Part shown: positions 43,939 through 55,200 of the stretch, in pieces | Numbering within the stretch: the stretch's first letter is position 1 | Layout of the letters: every line of letters starts with the position of its first letter | DNA from: PCC-6802 sp943367755 | GTDB taxonomy: Bacteria; Cyanobacteriota; Cyanobacteriia; Pseudanabaenales; Pseudanabaenaceae | Length of the DNA stretch: 64,000 bases | Direction of reading: 5' to 3' | Assembly: GCA_943367755.1 (NCBI GenBank) | Contig: CALRKB020000009.1 | Location: 1-64,000, forward strand | Notes under the pieces: model-generated | Databases searched by the model: none | The model's input: only the letters and a program-made list of their open reading frames with translations | What the model was told of the DNA's origin: nothing | Made by a program: the position numbers and the translations under genes

Positions 43939-46155
43939 GTGTCAACCTCGCAGCCTAATCTACTAAACGCACTCAAACAGTACTTTGGTTACGACAGCTT
44001 CCGGCCAGGACAGCAGGAGATTATCACCGCAGTACTAACTCAGCGCGATGTTTTGGCAATCATGCCCACTGGGGGAGGCAAATCCATGTGCTTCCAATTG
44101 CCCGCTGTAGTGCAGTCAGGGATCACGCTTGTGGTTTCCCCTCTAGTGGCGCTGATGCAAGATCAAGTCGCATCTTTAACCAATAATGGGATTCCTGCCA
44201 CATTTCTCAATAGTACGCTGACGAGAGATGAGAAATGGGAACGCACTCAGGCGATTCTAAATGGCACGATGAGACTTGTCTATGCCGCACCAGAAAGTCT
44301 TTTTACTGAAAAGTTTCTGGCGTTTCTAGATCGCGTACAGGCCGAAGTTGGCATTACGGCATTCGCAATTGATGAAGCGCATTGTGTATCGGAATGGGGA
44401 CACGACTTTCGGCCAGAATATCGCCAGCTCAGTCAACTGCGTCAACGCTATCCCAATGTCAGCGCGATCGCACTCACAGCCACAGCCACAGCCCGCGTGC
44501 AGCAAGACATCACCACCCAATTGCAGCTCCGCGAGCCATTAATTCATATCTCTAGCTTCGATCGCCCAAATCTCTATTATGAGGTAATCAACAAAAAAGG
44601 CGATAAGCAAGCCTATGAAATGCTATTTAACCAGATTCGGCGCACGACGGGTGCGGGGATTGTCTACTGCCTGAGTCGCAAACGGGTAGAAGAGATTGCC
44701 CAACGGCTACGCATGGATGGCATCGCCGCCGTCCCGTATCACGCAGGCATGGAAAGCCGCGATCGCGCTGAAAACCAGACCCGCTGGATTCGCGATGACG
44801 TGCGGGTGATAGTTGCCACGATCGCCTTTGGTATGGGCATCAATAAACCTGACGTGCGGTTTGTGATTCACTACGACCTGGCGCGCAATATTGAAGGGTA
44901 CTACCAGGAATCTGGCCGAGCTGGTAGAGATGGCGATCCTGCCACTTGCACCCTATTTTTTGGCCTCCAGGATATTGAAATTATTAAGTTCCTGATCGCC
45001 CAAAAGGTCGATCGCGAGACCGATGCGCCACTAGAACAGGAACAACGTATCGCTACGCAGCAACTCAACCAGGCGATCGACTACGCTGAAGGCGCAGAAT
45101 GTCGGCGGAGCATTTTGCTGCGCTACTTTGGCGAACAGATGCACGGTAATTGCGGGCAATGTGACAATTGTCGTTCCCCCAAGCCAACGGAAGATTGGAC
45201 GGTTGAGGCGCAGAAATTTCTCTCTTGCGTGGCGCGGGTAAAGGAACGCTTTGGCATGGCGCATATCATTGATATACTGCGGGGTTCTCGCAAAGAAAGA
45301 GTTTTGCAATTTGGACACGATAAACTCTCTACCTATGGCATTGGTAAAGATCGCAGCCAGGACGAGTGGAGAAGCTTGGGGCGATCGCTATTACACCAGG
45401 GTTTACTAGCGCAAACTACCGATGGCTATCCTGTACTCAAGCTCAACGCTAAAAGTTGGGAGGTGATGCGTCAGCAGCATGTGGTGATGGTAGCTGTACC
45501 AAAAGCCCTAACAAGTAGCACAGGGACAAAAGCGCTGGCAGGCGATGACACTGCAGATGAACCCATCGATACAATTCTGTATGAGAAGTTACGGCAACAA
45601 CGCAAGCAACTAGCAGAAGCGCAATCTGTACCGCCCTACGTGATCTTTCACGACGCTACCCTCAGATTGATGGCACAGCAGCAACCCACCAACTTGACGG
45701 AATTTGGCAAATTATCGGGGATAGGAGATCGCAAGCGATCGCAGTATGGCGAGATCTTTATCCAACTAATTCAAGCCCATCAACAAGAGTATCCTGCACC
45801 ACCAAAATCATTGCAATCGCCCCAATTGCCACAATCATCCAGCTCAGTATCAGGTACGGTCTTAGAGAGTTTAATTTTATTTCAGCAAGGTTTAGATATC
45901 GAGCAGATTGCTCTTCAACGTGGACTCAAAGCCCCTACGATCTGGACGCATTTAACCCAAGCCGTACAATCAAATCAGCTCGGCGAACCATCAGAGATCG
46001 CTAGGATTATTTCTCAAGCAGCTCAAACAGCTATTCTCCAGGCAGTTCAAATAGTCGGAACCGCATCGCTCCGAGATATCTTCGATCATCTCCAAGGTCA
46101 ATATACCTACGGTGAAATTCGATTTGTCCTCGCCTTGCAATCTTTAACGTCTTAA
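43939..46155 (+). CDS. recQ: ATP-dependent DNA helicase RecQ
   Basis: A 738-residue 3'-5' helicase. Order: helicase core with MPTGGGKSMCFQLPA (Walker A), IDEAHCVSEWGHDFRPEY (DEAH and aromatic-rich loop) and QESGRAGRDGDPATC (motif VI). The zinc-binding region has cysteines in CRRSILLRYFGEQ and CGQCDNC. The RQC winged helix and an HRDC domain (about 555-625) follow. The extra C-terminal part with ILFQQGLDIEQIALQRGLKAPTIWTHL is a helix-turn-helix typical of cyanobacterial RecQ. GTG start with GGGGAG seven bases upstream, 12 bases after the binding-protein gene, so the two may be co-transcribed. Confidence 0.95.
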   Translation: MSTSQPNLLNALKQYFGYDSFRPGQQEIITAVLTQRDVLAIMPTGGGKSMCFQLPAVVQSGITLVVSPLVALMQDQVASLTNNGIPATFLNSTLTRDEKWERTQAILNGTMRLVYAAPESLFTEKFLAFLDRVQAEVGITAFAIDEAHCVSEWGHDFRPEYRQLSQLRQRYPNVSAIALTATATARVQQDITTQLQLREPLIHISSFDRPNLYYEVINKKGDKQAYEMLFNQIRRTTGAGIVYCLSRKRVEEIAQRLRMDGIAAVPYHAGMESRDRAENQTRWIRDDVRVIVATIAFGMGINKPDVRFVIHYDLARNIEGYYQESGRAGRDGDPATCTLFFGLQDIEIIKFLIAQKVDRETDAPLEQEQRIATQQLNQAIDYAEGAECRRSILLRYFGEQMHGNCGQCDNCRSPKPTEDWTVEAQKFLSCVARVKERFGMAHIIDILRGSRKERVLQFGHDKLSTYGIGKDRSQDEWRSLGRSLLHQGLLAQTTDGYPVLKLNAKSWEVMRQQHVVMVAVPKALTSSTGTKALAGDDTADEPIDTILYEKLRQQRKQLAEAQSVPPYVIFHDATLRLMAQQQPTNLTEFGKLSGIGDRKRSQYGEIFIQLIQAHQQEYPAPPKSLQSPQLPQSSSSVSGTVLESLILFQQGLDIEQIALQRGLKAPTIWTHLTQAVQSNQLGEPSEIARIISQAAQTAILQAVQIVGTASLRDIFDHLQGQYTYGEIRFVLALQSLTS

Positions 46156-46453
46156 TGAATGCGATCGCAATAGCATCATCCCCAACTAAGTAGTATTTTC
46201 GATCGCAATTTGCGATGAGGAATTATTAAGAAACTATGAAAATGCAAAGAAAATATTTGACATGTTACTTTTGGGTATATTTGGGGAATATTAATGTTAG
46301 GGTTAAGAGTAATTACGTGTGAAAGTCTCCACTTAATACAGCCTTTTACTAAATCAGCAATTCCTCACCTATGAGTCAACCCCTAAAACTCAAAAGAGCG
46401 TTGCTGATATTATGCTAAACAGCTTTGAGATCGGACATAGCAAGATAGTACTC

Positions 46454-46495
46454 AACTCCCTTGGTTCTAGACTTAATTCCCTTAGTTCTAGATTT
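46454..46495 (+). repeat. 21-bp tandem direct repeat before the phototaxis operon
   Basis: Two adjacent 21-base units (46454-46474 and 46475-46495) differ at three positions; the shared core is TCCCTTRGTTCTAGA. A 21-base period is two DNA turns, so a regulator bound to both would sit on the same face. It ends 62 bases before the first gene of the operon. The rest of the gap 46156-46557 is A/T-rich with no gene. Confidence 0.6.
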
Positions 46496-46557
46496 TGAGA
46501 TTTACTGGCCATATTGGTAACTCATTTAAACTTTAGCTTAAGAGAGATTCGGGGTTA

Positions 46558-47745
46558 ATGGAAGCGGAAATTTCAGCACTATCAGGTATTAGTAATGAGC
46601 TTAAGCTCTTACAACACGAGCGGGCATCAGTTGAGCTAATTGTTACCCCAGATAACGACCCATCAATTTCTTGGCATTTTTACTTGTATCTGGGTCGGAT
46701 GATTTATGCTACGGGTGGCAATCATCGTGCCAGACGGCTATTTAGGGCGATTAAGCAACATTGCCCTGATGCGATTAGCGAAGCCTGGTTGCGATCGCTA
46801 ACTAATCTCCCAGAGCCGTGGGAATTTTATTTAATCGATCAGGCGATCAAGCAGTCCAAGATCGACTCCGAAAAAGCCAAGGCGTTAATTGTCTCAAGCG
46901 TTCAAGAAGTCCTCTATACATTAATCGATCGAGGCAGTCTTGTGACTAACCGCAAGGCTACTAAACAACCACTTCAACCTTTAGTGCTGTTGTCAGTGGA
47001 TCAGGTAGTCCAGCATGCCTACGATGCCAAGACTAAATGGCAAATGGCTGGATTAGGTCATATTCAAAATATGATGCCTGGTTTCTCGTTTGATTTTGCC
47101 CCCTTCCTGGCCTTACCAGATCAACTAAAACTGATGGTGGATGCTGGTGCAATTACCCCTCCTACTTACAAAGTTTTAGTTAGCTTGCTGAACGGTCAGA
47201 ATACCCTCTGGGATCTATCGTTTAAGATGCAGCGATCGATGATTGCGGTGATGCGATCGCTATTACCCTTAATCATTGATGGCATCGTCGAACTAAAAGA
47301 AATTCCCGATCTGGCTTACCCACCAACTCAACAAATTGCAGCGGAGGTACAACCAGTTGCAAACAAAGGGCTGGTTGCCTGCATCGATGACAGTCCTCAA
47401 ATTGGCGATGAAATGGCACATATCCTTACCAAGCTTGGGTATGAGGTGATCAATATTATCGATCCACTGCAGGGGGTAAGTTTACTGCTCAAGCGCAAGC
47501 CAGACTTGATTTTCCTCGATCTGGTCATGCCCAACACCAATGGTTATGAGTTGTGTACTTTCCTACGCAAAACATCGACCTTCCAGGACATACCAATCGT
47601 GATTTTGACTGGACATGATGGTGTAATCGATCGCGTCAGAGCCAAGATGGTAGGCGCAACAGATTTTCTGGGCAAGCCACCCGATGCCGATAAAGTTAAG
47701 CAGGTTCTAAATAAATATCTGCATAAAGACGTTACGGAAGATTAA
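46558..47745 (+). CDS. pixG: PatA/PixG-type response regulator
   Basis: A 395-residue protein with a PatA-type (PATAN/DUF4388-like) N-terminal region (about 1-270). It starts SNELKLLQHERASVELIVTP, followed by WHFYLYLGRMIYATGGNHRARR. A C-terminal CheY-like receiver follows, starting VACIDDSPQIGDEMAHIL, with phospho-acceptor D321 (LIFLDLVMP) and the switch lysine in LGKPPDADK. It is the usual first gene of cyanobacterial pix/pil chemotaxis operons, controlling type IV pilus-driven movement. By domain order it corresponds to PixG or PilG; the photoreceptors downstream favour PixG. Confidence 0.88.
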   Translation: MEAEISALSGISNELKLLQHERASVELIVTPDNDPSISWHFYLYLGRMIYATGGNHRARRLFRAIKQHCPDAISEAWLRSLTNLPEPWEFYLIDQAIKQSKIDSEKAKALIVSSVQEVLYTLIDRGSLVTNRKATKQPLQPLVLLSVDQVVQHAYDAKTKWQMAGLGHIQNMMPGFSFDFAPFLALPDQLKLMVDAGAITPPTYKVLVSLLNGQNTLWDLSFKMQRSMIAVMRSLLPLIIDGIVELKEIPDLAYPPTQQIAAEVQPVANKGLVACIDDSPQIGDEMAHILTKLGYEVINIIDPLQGVSLLLKRKPDLIFLDLVMPNTNGYELCTFLRKTSTFQDIPIVILTGHDGVIDRVRAKMVGATDFLGKPPDADKVKQVLNKYLHKDVTED

Positions 47746-47851
47746 AAGTTTAGCCGCAAAACTTTCATGTACAGATGTTTCATGATTGAATTGCACGGTT
47801 AGAACCCAATTTAGGGAACTATAAGTTTATGAAAATACAAGGGAGACACCG

Positions 47852-48217
47852 ATGACATCAGTTTTAATTGTCGAAGATACACTTACCGAAGCAGAAATTA
47901 TTACTGGTACCCTAAAAAATGCTGGCTTTACTACAACTGTTGCGACCAGTAGCGAAGATGCCAAGATTAAACTCAGCCAGCAAAAACCTGACCTGATTGT
48001 GATGGATGTGGTGCTACCAGGCGAAAGTGGGTTTGAGCTTTGCCGCGAACTTAAGGAGAAGCCAGAAACCAAGGATATCCCAATCATTATGTGTTCGACT
48101 AAGAGCGGTGAGATGGATAAGTTTTGGGGGATGAAGCAGGGTGCTTCCGCTTATGTAACCAAACCGATCGATCCTGATGAACTTGTTCGTACTGCAAAGC
48201 TTTTATCTAAAGGTTAA
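47852..48217 (+). CDS. pixH: CheY-like response regulator (PixH/PilH)
   Basis: A 121-residue stand-alone receiver. Acidic pocket E8-D9, phospho-acceptor D52 (LIVMDVVLPGESGFEL), switch Ser in MCSTKSG and Lys in VTKPID are all present. It lies second in the operon, between the PatA-type regulator and CheW, the position of PixH/PilH. It would receive phosphate from the CheA encoded downstream. SD-like GGGAGA ten bases upstream of ATG. Confidence 0.9.
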   Translation: MTSVLIVEDTLTEAEIITGTLKNAGFTTTVATSSEDAKIKLSQQKPDLIVMDVVLPGESGFELCRELKEKPETKDIPIIMCSTKSGEMDKFWGMKQGASAYVTKPIDPDELVRTAKLLSKG

Positions 48218-48223
48218 TTTATT

Positions 48224-48715
48224 ATGGCTACCGAAAGTGCTGTTGCCAAAGCAAAAGTTGGCTCCGAGCAGTTCTTATCATTCGTCTTACCACCCGATCA
48301 GAAGGTAATTGTCTCGACCAAGCAACTGATTGAGATCTTAAATATATCCTTAGGTCAAATTGTCCCGATACCTGATGTGCCACCGTTTGTGATGGGGGTA
48401 TGCAACTGGCGGGGTGAAGTTTTGTGGGTAGCCGATCTTGGCTACATGCTTGGGTTTGAGCCTTTATACCAGCAAGGCTTTACCCAAACCACTTACAAGG
48501 TTATTTTACTGCGCAGTCAGGGGCAAACATTAGGTTTGGCAGTCCGCAGCGTCCAGCAGATGGTGTGGTGCAATCCCGAACAAATTCAAGCATCATCAGA
48601 TAGCTACGTCACCTCAGAACTGTCTAGTTGCATCCAAGGCTATTATCTATCTCCCGATCGCGAGTTAATGCTGGTTTTGGATGGAGATGCGCTTTTCCAA
48701 ACTATAGATGCATGA
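48224..48715 (+). CDS. pixI: CheW-like adaptor (PixI/PilI)
   Basis: A 163-residue CheW-domain protein linking receptors to CheA. The CheW fold is shown by FLSFVLPPDQKVIVSTKQLIEILNI, VPIPDVPPFVMGVCNWRGEVLWVADLG and the C-terminal ELMLVLDGDALFQTI. It follows pixH by six bases, so translation is probably coupled. The operon has a second CheW after CheA. Confidence 0.9.
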   Translation: MATESAVAKAKVGSEQFLSFVLPPDQKVIVSTKQLIEILNISLGQIVPIPDVPPFVMGVCNWRGEVLWVADLGYMLGFEPLYQQGFTQTTYKVILLRSQGQTLGLAVRSVQQMVWCNPEQIQASSDSYVTSELSSCIQGYYLSPDRELMLVLDGDALFQTIDA

Positions 48716-48817
48716 GATCTGCATCTATAGACGATTGGCTAGATATTCAGCCCACAGTTCAAATAGTTAGTAAATTGCCCCCACTGCACCGGAATCTATT
48801 CAAAGGACATCAAATCA

Positions 48818-51800
48818 ATGCTTCTAGACAATAACCAGGTATCTCACTTTGATGCCAAATCTACCCCCAGCAAACCCAACGTAGAAGTACTACTCCCAAA
48901 CGGCAACTCCTCCCCACCTTCCAAGTTGCCAACCCCCAGACAACCTAAGCAGGGTATGGGGCGATCGCTCAGTTTGCGTACCAAAGCCACAGCGCTGGCG
49001 ATCGCGATCGGAACTGTACCTGTAGTTGCGATCGGTGCTACGGCATATTACTTTGCCAACCAATCGCTGACCCAAAGAATTTCTAGCGAGCAAAAAGATA
49101 AAGCCGTGTCGCTGACAGATAAACTCAGTCGCTTCATGTTAGAACGCTACGGCGATATCCAAGTACTGGCAGATCTGGCAATTTTTAAGGATGCCAAATT
49201 GCGATCGTCACCCACTATCCTCCTGGAGCAGCAGAAGCTTTTCGATAAGTACATTGATGCCTATAAAGTTTACGACAACATGGCATTGTATGGGCTAGAT
49301 GGCAATCTGATCGTGCAGTCAAGTAATGGAGACTCTCCCGCCAGCATCTCTTTACCAGACTACATGCAAGCCGCAATCAATACTGGCAAGTCCACGATCA
49401 GCCAACCGCGAATTTCTAGAGTTGTCGGCACAAAAGCTTATAGCGTCTATTTAGCAGCACCACTGAAAGATGCGGCAGGTCAAACAATTGCCATCTTGAG
49501 TACCCGCGTGCCAATGTCCAATCTGAAAAAAGTAATCAATGCTTCGGAGGAAGCGAGTGATGAGTTATACCTCATCGATTCCAATGGCACAATCTTCATG
49601 GCTTCGGAAGACAATAAAGTGGGTGAGAATGCGTACAAGCGTCTTATTAATGTGGATAAAGCCCACAACATAGGAAAACCAGACACTTTGGTCACATCGG
49701 AAGTCTACGAAAACAAACCTCCAGAAGGTAGGGTGTTGGGATTTTCCCCTGTTGAACCCTTAGAGAATACCCCAAATCTTAATTGGGATTTGGTATTATC
49801 TGCCAGTACCAATGTTGCTTTCAAACCCCAACGCGACTTGCTGCAAACTCTGGCCATTGGTACTGGGATCGCGGCTGTAGTTGTGGGCGCTCTGGCTGCC
49901 TGGTTGGCTAGCCGTGTGACGCGACCAATTCAAGACGCGGCTTCGGCAGTAGAAAAAATTGGGGAGGGAGAACTAGATACCCGTATTTCTGTATCAGGCA
50001 GAGACGAAATGGCGGTACTGGGCTCTAACATCAATATCATGGCCGACCAAATTCAGCGGAGAAATCAGCTCTCTACCCTGGCTTTGGCAATGCGACAGTC
50101 CACTGACCTGGACAATGCTTTAAATACGCTCGTGAGCGAAGTGCGACGCATCATCAATGCCGAGCGGGTTGTGATCTATCGGTTCCGGTCTGACTGGGGT
50201 GGATATCTTTCCCATGAATCTGTTTTGCCTGGATTGCCCAGCGCTCTCAAAGAAGAAGCCAACGATTCCTGCATCAGCCCAGATTTGCTGGAAGCTTATC
50301 GGCAGGGACGCTTGGTGGTTAATAATGACGTCACCGAGCGGGATTACCATCCAGATCACAAAGCATTACTACGGCGGTTGCAGATTAGAGCCAATCTGGT
50401 AACACCAATTGTGCAGCAAGGGCAACTGTTTGGCTTGCTGGTAGCGCACCACTGTACCAGCACCCACGTATGGCAGCCCGATGAAATTAACCTGTTAACA
50501 GAAGCCGCAGTACAGGCAGGTTATGCGGTGGGTCAGATTGTATTTATCGACCAAAAGACGAAGATCGCCAAACTCAAAGATCGACTGGCCGAGATCTCCC
50601 TGGCCATGGGTAAGAACCTCAATTTCCAAGAAATTCTGGATACGGCAGTAAAGGAAGTGCGCGATCTGCTAAACACAGATCGGGCGATCATTTATACCTT
50701 TGACAACGAGTGGAAAGGCACAATCGTCGCTGAATCTGTAGGCGATCGCTGGCCCAAAGCCCTAGGTGCCAAAATTCACGACCCCTGTTTCGCCGATCGC
50801 TACGTGGAAAAGTATCAAGCAGGTCGGATTCAAGCCACAGCAGATATCAGTAAAGCTGGCCTGACGGAGTGCCACTTAAAACAGCTCCAACCGTTTGAGA
50901 TCAAAGCCAATCTGGTCGCCCCAATTCTGCGCAATAAAGAACTAATCGGGTTGCTGATCGTGCACCAGTGCGATGCGCCCCGCATCTGGGACGGAGATGA
51001 AATCGATTTGATGCGGCAATTGGCAATCCAGGTAGGTTACACGATCGAGCAAGTCACGATGGTGGAACGAATTGAAAAAGCCCGCGTTGAAGCCCGCGCG
51101 GAAGCCGATGGACGCGCCGAGTCGCAAAAGCAAGAAAAGGAACTACTGCAAAAACGCGCCCTGGAGCTACTGATGGCAGTCGATCCAGTCAGTAGAGGTG
51201 ACTTGACTGTCCGCGCTCAAGTGACCGAGGACGATATTGGCACGGTAGCTGACTCGTACAACGCCACAATTCGCAACCTCAGGCAAATCGTCGAACAGGT
51301 GCAAACCGCGACCAAAGCTGTATCTCAAACTACCACAGGTAGTGAAACAAAAGTCAAGAACATGGCGAGTGAGGCCGTGCTACAGGTGGAAGCGATCGCT
51401 CGTGCCCTAGTACAGATTGAAGCCATGTCTAAGTCCAGTCAGGGTGTAGCCGCCAGAGCCAAATCTGCGACCGAGAAAGTACAGATCGCCAATCGCGTAG
51501 TGCAGGCGGGTGATGCCGCCATGAACCGCACTGTATCAAGTATCAACTCGGTGCAGTTCACAGTGTCAGAAGCCGCCAAGAAGGTAAAGCAGCTCGGCGA
51601 ATCTTCGCAAAAGGTTTCTAAGGTGGTCAAGTTAATTCGCAATATCGCCGCTCAGACGAACATGTTGGCGCTGAATGCTTCGATTGAAGCGGCTCGTGCT
51701 GGTGAAGAAGGTCAAGGGTTCGCGGTGGTAGCCGAACAGGTGCGGGCGCTAGCACAACGCTCCGCCACAGCGACAACGGAAATCGGACAAATCATTGAAG

Positions 51801-52132
51801 AGATCCAAGCCCAAACGAATGAGGTGGTCTTGGCGATGGAGTCCGGTACTGAACAGGTAAATACTGGTGCCGAGCAGGTTGAAGAGGCCAAACAACAACT
51901 CAGCCAGATTGCCAAGGTCTCGGCACAGGTGAATAAGCTGGTGCAAGAGATTGCCCAGGCAGCCGCACAGCAGACAGAGACATCGACTAAGGTGGGTCAA
52001 ACCATTCAGGATGTGGCGGAGATCGCCAACAATACCCAGGTACAATCTGGCAGCGTTGCCGACTCGTTTAACGATCTACTCGAAGTTGCCAAAGAGCTAC
52101 AGGTAACCGTAGGACAATTTAAGGTTAGCTAA
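48818..52132 (+). CDS. pixJ: Photoreceptor-type chemoreceptor 1 (PixJ-like, DXCF cyanobacteriochrome)
   Basis: A 1104-residue receptor. Order: cytoplasmic N-terminus starting MLLDNNQVS, membrane helix (57-80), extracytoplasmic Cache-like domain, second helix (about 345-367), HAMP, GAF1 (about 430-575), GAF2 (about 595-745), HAMP-like linker and methyl-accepting signalling domain with hairpin tip near 949-985 (ASIEAARAGEEGQGFAVVAE). GAF2 has DPCF with C657 and a Cys-His pair at C685-H686; spacing 28, as in DXCF-type cyanobacteriochromes such as Synechocystis PixJ. GAF1 has no Cys-His and probably binds no bilin. It should sense blue/green-range light; exact colours cannot be read from sequence. 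RBS AAGGACATC upstream. Confidence 0.9.
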   Translation: MLLDNNQVSHFDAKSTPSKPNVEVLLPNGNSSPPSKLPTPRQPKQGMGRSLSLRTKATALAIAIGTVPVVAIGATAYYFANQSLTQRISSEQKDKAVSLTDKLSRFMLERYGDIQVLADLAIFKDAKLRSSPTILLEQQKLFDKYIDAYKVYDNMALYGLDGNLIVQSSNGDSPASISLPDYMQAAINTGKSTISQPRISRVVGTKAYSVYLAAPLKDAAGQTIAILSTRVPMSNLKKVINASEEASDELYLIDSNGTIFMASEDNKVGENAYKRLINVDKAHNIGKPDTLVTSEVYENKPPEGRVLGFSPVEPLENTPNLNWDLVLSASTNVAFKPQRDLLQTLAIGTGIAAVVVGALAAWLASRVTRPIQDAASAVEKIGEGELDTRISVSGRDEMAVLGSNINIMADQIQRRNQLSTLALAMRQSTDLDNALNTLVSEVRRIINAERVVIYRFRSDWGGYLSHESVLPGLPSALKEEANDSCISPDLLEAYRQGRLVVNNDVTERDYHPDHKALLRRLQIRANLVTPIVQQGQLFGLLVAHHCTSTHVWQPDEINLLTEAAVQAGYAVGQIVFIDQKTKIAKLKDRLAEISLAMGKNLNFQEILDTAVKEVRDLLNTDRAIIYTFDNEWKGTIVAESVGDRWPKALGAKIHDPCFADRYVEKYQAGRIQATADISKAGLTECHLKQLQPFEIKANLVAPILRNKELIGLLIVHQCDAPRIWDGDEIDLMRQLAIQVGYTIEQVTMVERIEKARVEARAEADGRAESQKQEKELLQKRALELLMAVDPVSRGDLTVRAQVTEDDIGTVADSYNATIRNLRQIVEQVQTATKAVSQTTTGSETKVKNMASEAVLQVEAIARALVQIEAMSKSSQGVAARAKSATEKVQIANRVVQAGDAAMNRTVSSINSVQFTVSEAAKKVKQLGESSQKVSKVVKLIRNIAAQTNMLALNASIEAARAGEEGQGFAVVAEQVRALAQRSATATTEIGQIIEEIQAQTNEVVLAMESGTEQVNTGAEQVEEAKQQLSQIAKVSAQVNKLVQEIAQAAAQQTETSTKVGQTIQDVAEIANNTQVQSGSVADSFNDLLEVAKELQVTVGQFKVS

Positions 52133-52219
52133 TTCTCCCCAACTAGCAGTCAAACTTCATGAATTTGCCCGCTTTACTTACTACTTATCTATCTCTAATA
52201 CCTAAAGGGACGCCAAGAC

Positions 52220-55200
52220 ATGCTTCTAGATAATAACCAGGTATCTCAGCTCGATGCCAAATCCACCGACCGCAAACCCAACGTCGAAGTACTTCCCCCA
52301 GAAGATAACTATCCATCCCCCAAATCCCCCAAACCTTCAAGATTCTCATGGCGATCGCTCAGTTTGCGTACCAAAGCCACGGTGTTGGCGATCGCTTTGC
52401 CAGTTCTATCCATCGCGGCAATTGGTGCGACGGCGTATTTTTCAGCAGATCGGGCCTTTTTGACGCAGGTCACGCAGCAGAAAACCTTTGAAGCGGAGGA
52501 ATTCCTGGCAACGGTCGAGCGCTTTATGTTCGAACGTTACGGCGACGTGAAGGCATTAACTTATCAGCCTATATTGCAAGAGAAATCGCTCCAAGACAGA
52601 GCCACCTTGCTGACAAAATTTACGCAGATCTATGGTGTATACGACAGTATTACAATCATGGATTTAAATGGCACTGATATTGTGGCGAGTGCGGGCACGG
52701 AACTATCTAATCACGCCGATGACGATTATTTTCAAGCGATCGTCAAGGGCGCGGATGTCTTCGTTTCGCAGCCACGCGTGGCCAAAGCCACGGGGGAGAT
52801 AGTCATATACTTTGCAGCTCCCGTTCGCGATGCTGCCACGGGCAAAGTTACTGCTGTGCTGAGAACGCGCATGCCAGTTAAGCACATTGATCCGCTAGTC
52901 AGAGGGTTTGGGCGAAACTCGACCACATATCACCTGGTGGATCGCAGCGGTAAGGTGTTTGTCGTTAATGACGGTACGGCACTTGGCACGCTGGCTAAAG
53001 AGCACCTGCCAATTTTTGATCGATTAAGACAAGAAAAGAAAACAACGACAGTTGACACCTACGAACCGCTTGAAAAACGAGATGTGTGGGGAGCCTATGC
53101 TGCCTTGCAATCGGAGCGCTTACCCGATTTTGGTTGGGATGGCTTCCTCCTGACGGATGACAAGGTACTTTTTGCCCCGTTGTTCGGTCTGGCTAGCAAC
53201 CTGATTAGCGGTACTGTCGTTGCCACACTAGCAGTTGGCCTGCTGGCGGCATATTTGGCGAAACGGGCAACGCAACCGATTGAATCTGCCGCCGTTGCCG
53301 TGGAAAAGATCGGCCAAGGCGAACTTGATACCCGCATCGCCGTTGAGGGTGAAGACGAGTTCGCGCTGCTGGGTTCTAACATCAACAAAATGGCGAGCCA
53401 GATTCAGGGCAGAAACGAACTATCTAGCCTGGCTTTGACACTGCGGCAGGCGACAAGCCTGGACAATGCTTTAGATACGCTCGTGACCGAAGTGCGTCGC
53501 ATCATCAATGCCGAGCGCGTCGTGATCTATCGGTTCCGGTCAGATTGGGGTGGATATCTTTCCAATGAGTCAGTGTTACCAGGATTGCCCAGCGCCCTAG
53601 AGGAAAAAGCCAACGATTCCTGCATCAGCCCAGATTTGCTCGAAGCCTATCGCCAGGGACGCTTGGTGGTCAACAACGATGTCAGCGAGCGGGATTACCA
53701 TCCAGAACACAAAGCCTTATTACGGCGGTTGCAGATTAGAGCCAATCTGGTGACGCCAATTGTGCAGCAAGGGCAACTGTTTGGCTTACTGGTGGCACAC
53801 CACTGCACCGGCACCCACGTTTGGCAGGCCGATGAAATCAGCCTGTTAACAGAAGCAGCCGTCCAAGCCGGCTATGCGATCGGTCAGATTACATTTATCG
53901 AACAAAAAACCAAGATCGCCAATCTCAAAGACCGACTGGCTGAGATCTCTTTGGCCATGGGTAAGAACCTCAACTTCCAGGAAATTCTCGATACTGCGGT
54001 GTATGAAGTGCGCCAGTTGCTGAACACCGATCGGGCAATCATCTACACGTTTGATGCCGAATGGAAAGGCACGATCGTCGCCGAATCAGTAGGCGATCGC
54101 TGGCCCAAGGCGCTGGGTGCCAAAATCCACGACCCCTGTTTCGCCGATGGCTATGTGGAAAAGTATCAAGCAGGCCGAGTTCAAGCGACAGCCGATATCA
54201 CCAAAGCTGGCTTGACTCCATGCCACTTGAACCAGCTCAAACCGTTTGAGGTCAAAGCCAACCTGGTGGCACCAATTCTGCGAAATAAAGAGCTAATTGG
54301 CTTGCTGATCGTGCACCAATGCGATGCCCCCCGTGCCTGGGACGACGATGAAATCGATTTGATGCGGCAATTGTCGGTACAGGTGGGTTATACCATTGAG
54401 CAGGTCTCGATGGTGGAGCGCATTGAAAAAGCCCGCGTTGAAGCCCGCGCCGAAGCTGACGCGGGTGCAGAAACCCAAAGGCAAGAAAAAGAATTTCTGC
54501 AAAAACGCGCTCTAGAGCTACTCATGGAAGTTGACCCCGTAAGTAGAGGTGACCTGACCGTGAGAGCGAGAGTAACCCCCGATGAAGTGGGAACGCTAGC
54601 CGACTCTTACAACGCGCTGATTCGTAGCTTGCGCCAGATTGTTGGCGATGTGCAAAATGCATCGGGCGAGGTGGTTAGAACGGCACAGGGCAACGAACAA
54701 GCTGTAAATGATGTTGCCAAAGTATCATCACAGCAGGCAGAAACGATTGTGGCAGCACTGTTACAGGTACAGGCGATCGCCGAGTCATTGCAAGGCATGG
54801 CCAACCAAGCCAAGCAAGCTGAGCAGCAGGTGTTAAGAGCCAACCAGGCAGTAAAGTCAGGTGACGAAGCGATGAACCGTACGGTAGCTGGATTCTCCAC
54901 CATTCGCGAAACCGTATCGGAAACTTCCGACAAGGTAAAACGCTTGGGTGAAGCTTCGCAGAAAATTTCTAAGGTGGTTAACCTGATTAGTGGCTTTACC
55001 GATCAAACCAAACTGCTGGCACTGAACGCCGCAATTGAAGCAGCCCGCGCCGGTGAAGAAGGTAGAGGTTTCGCCGTGGTAGCCGAAGAGGTTCGCGCCC
55101 TGGCGCAGCAATCTGCTACTGCTACTGCTGACATCAAACGACTGATAGACGAAATCCAGTCGCAAACTAAGGAAGTAGTCGCGGCGATGGAAGACGGGAC

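Noticed and set aside
50240..50420. GAF1 of receptor 1 as a second bilin-binding domain
   Set aside because: It has DSCI but lacks the Cys-His pair (HPDH at the equivalent place), so stable bilin attachment is unlikely; the same holds for GAF1 of receptors 2 and 3.
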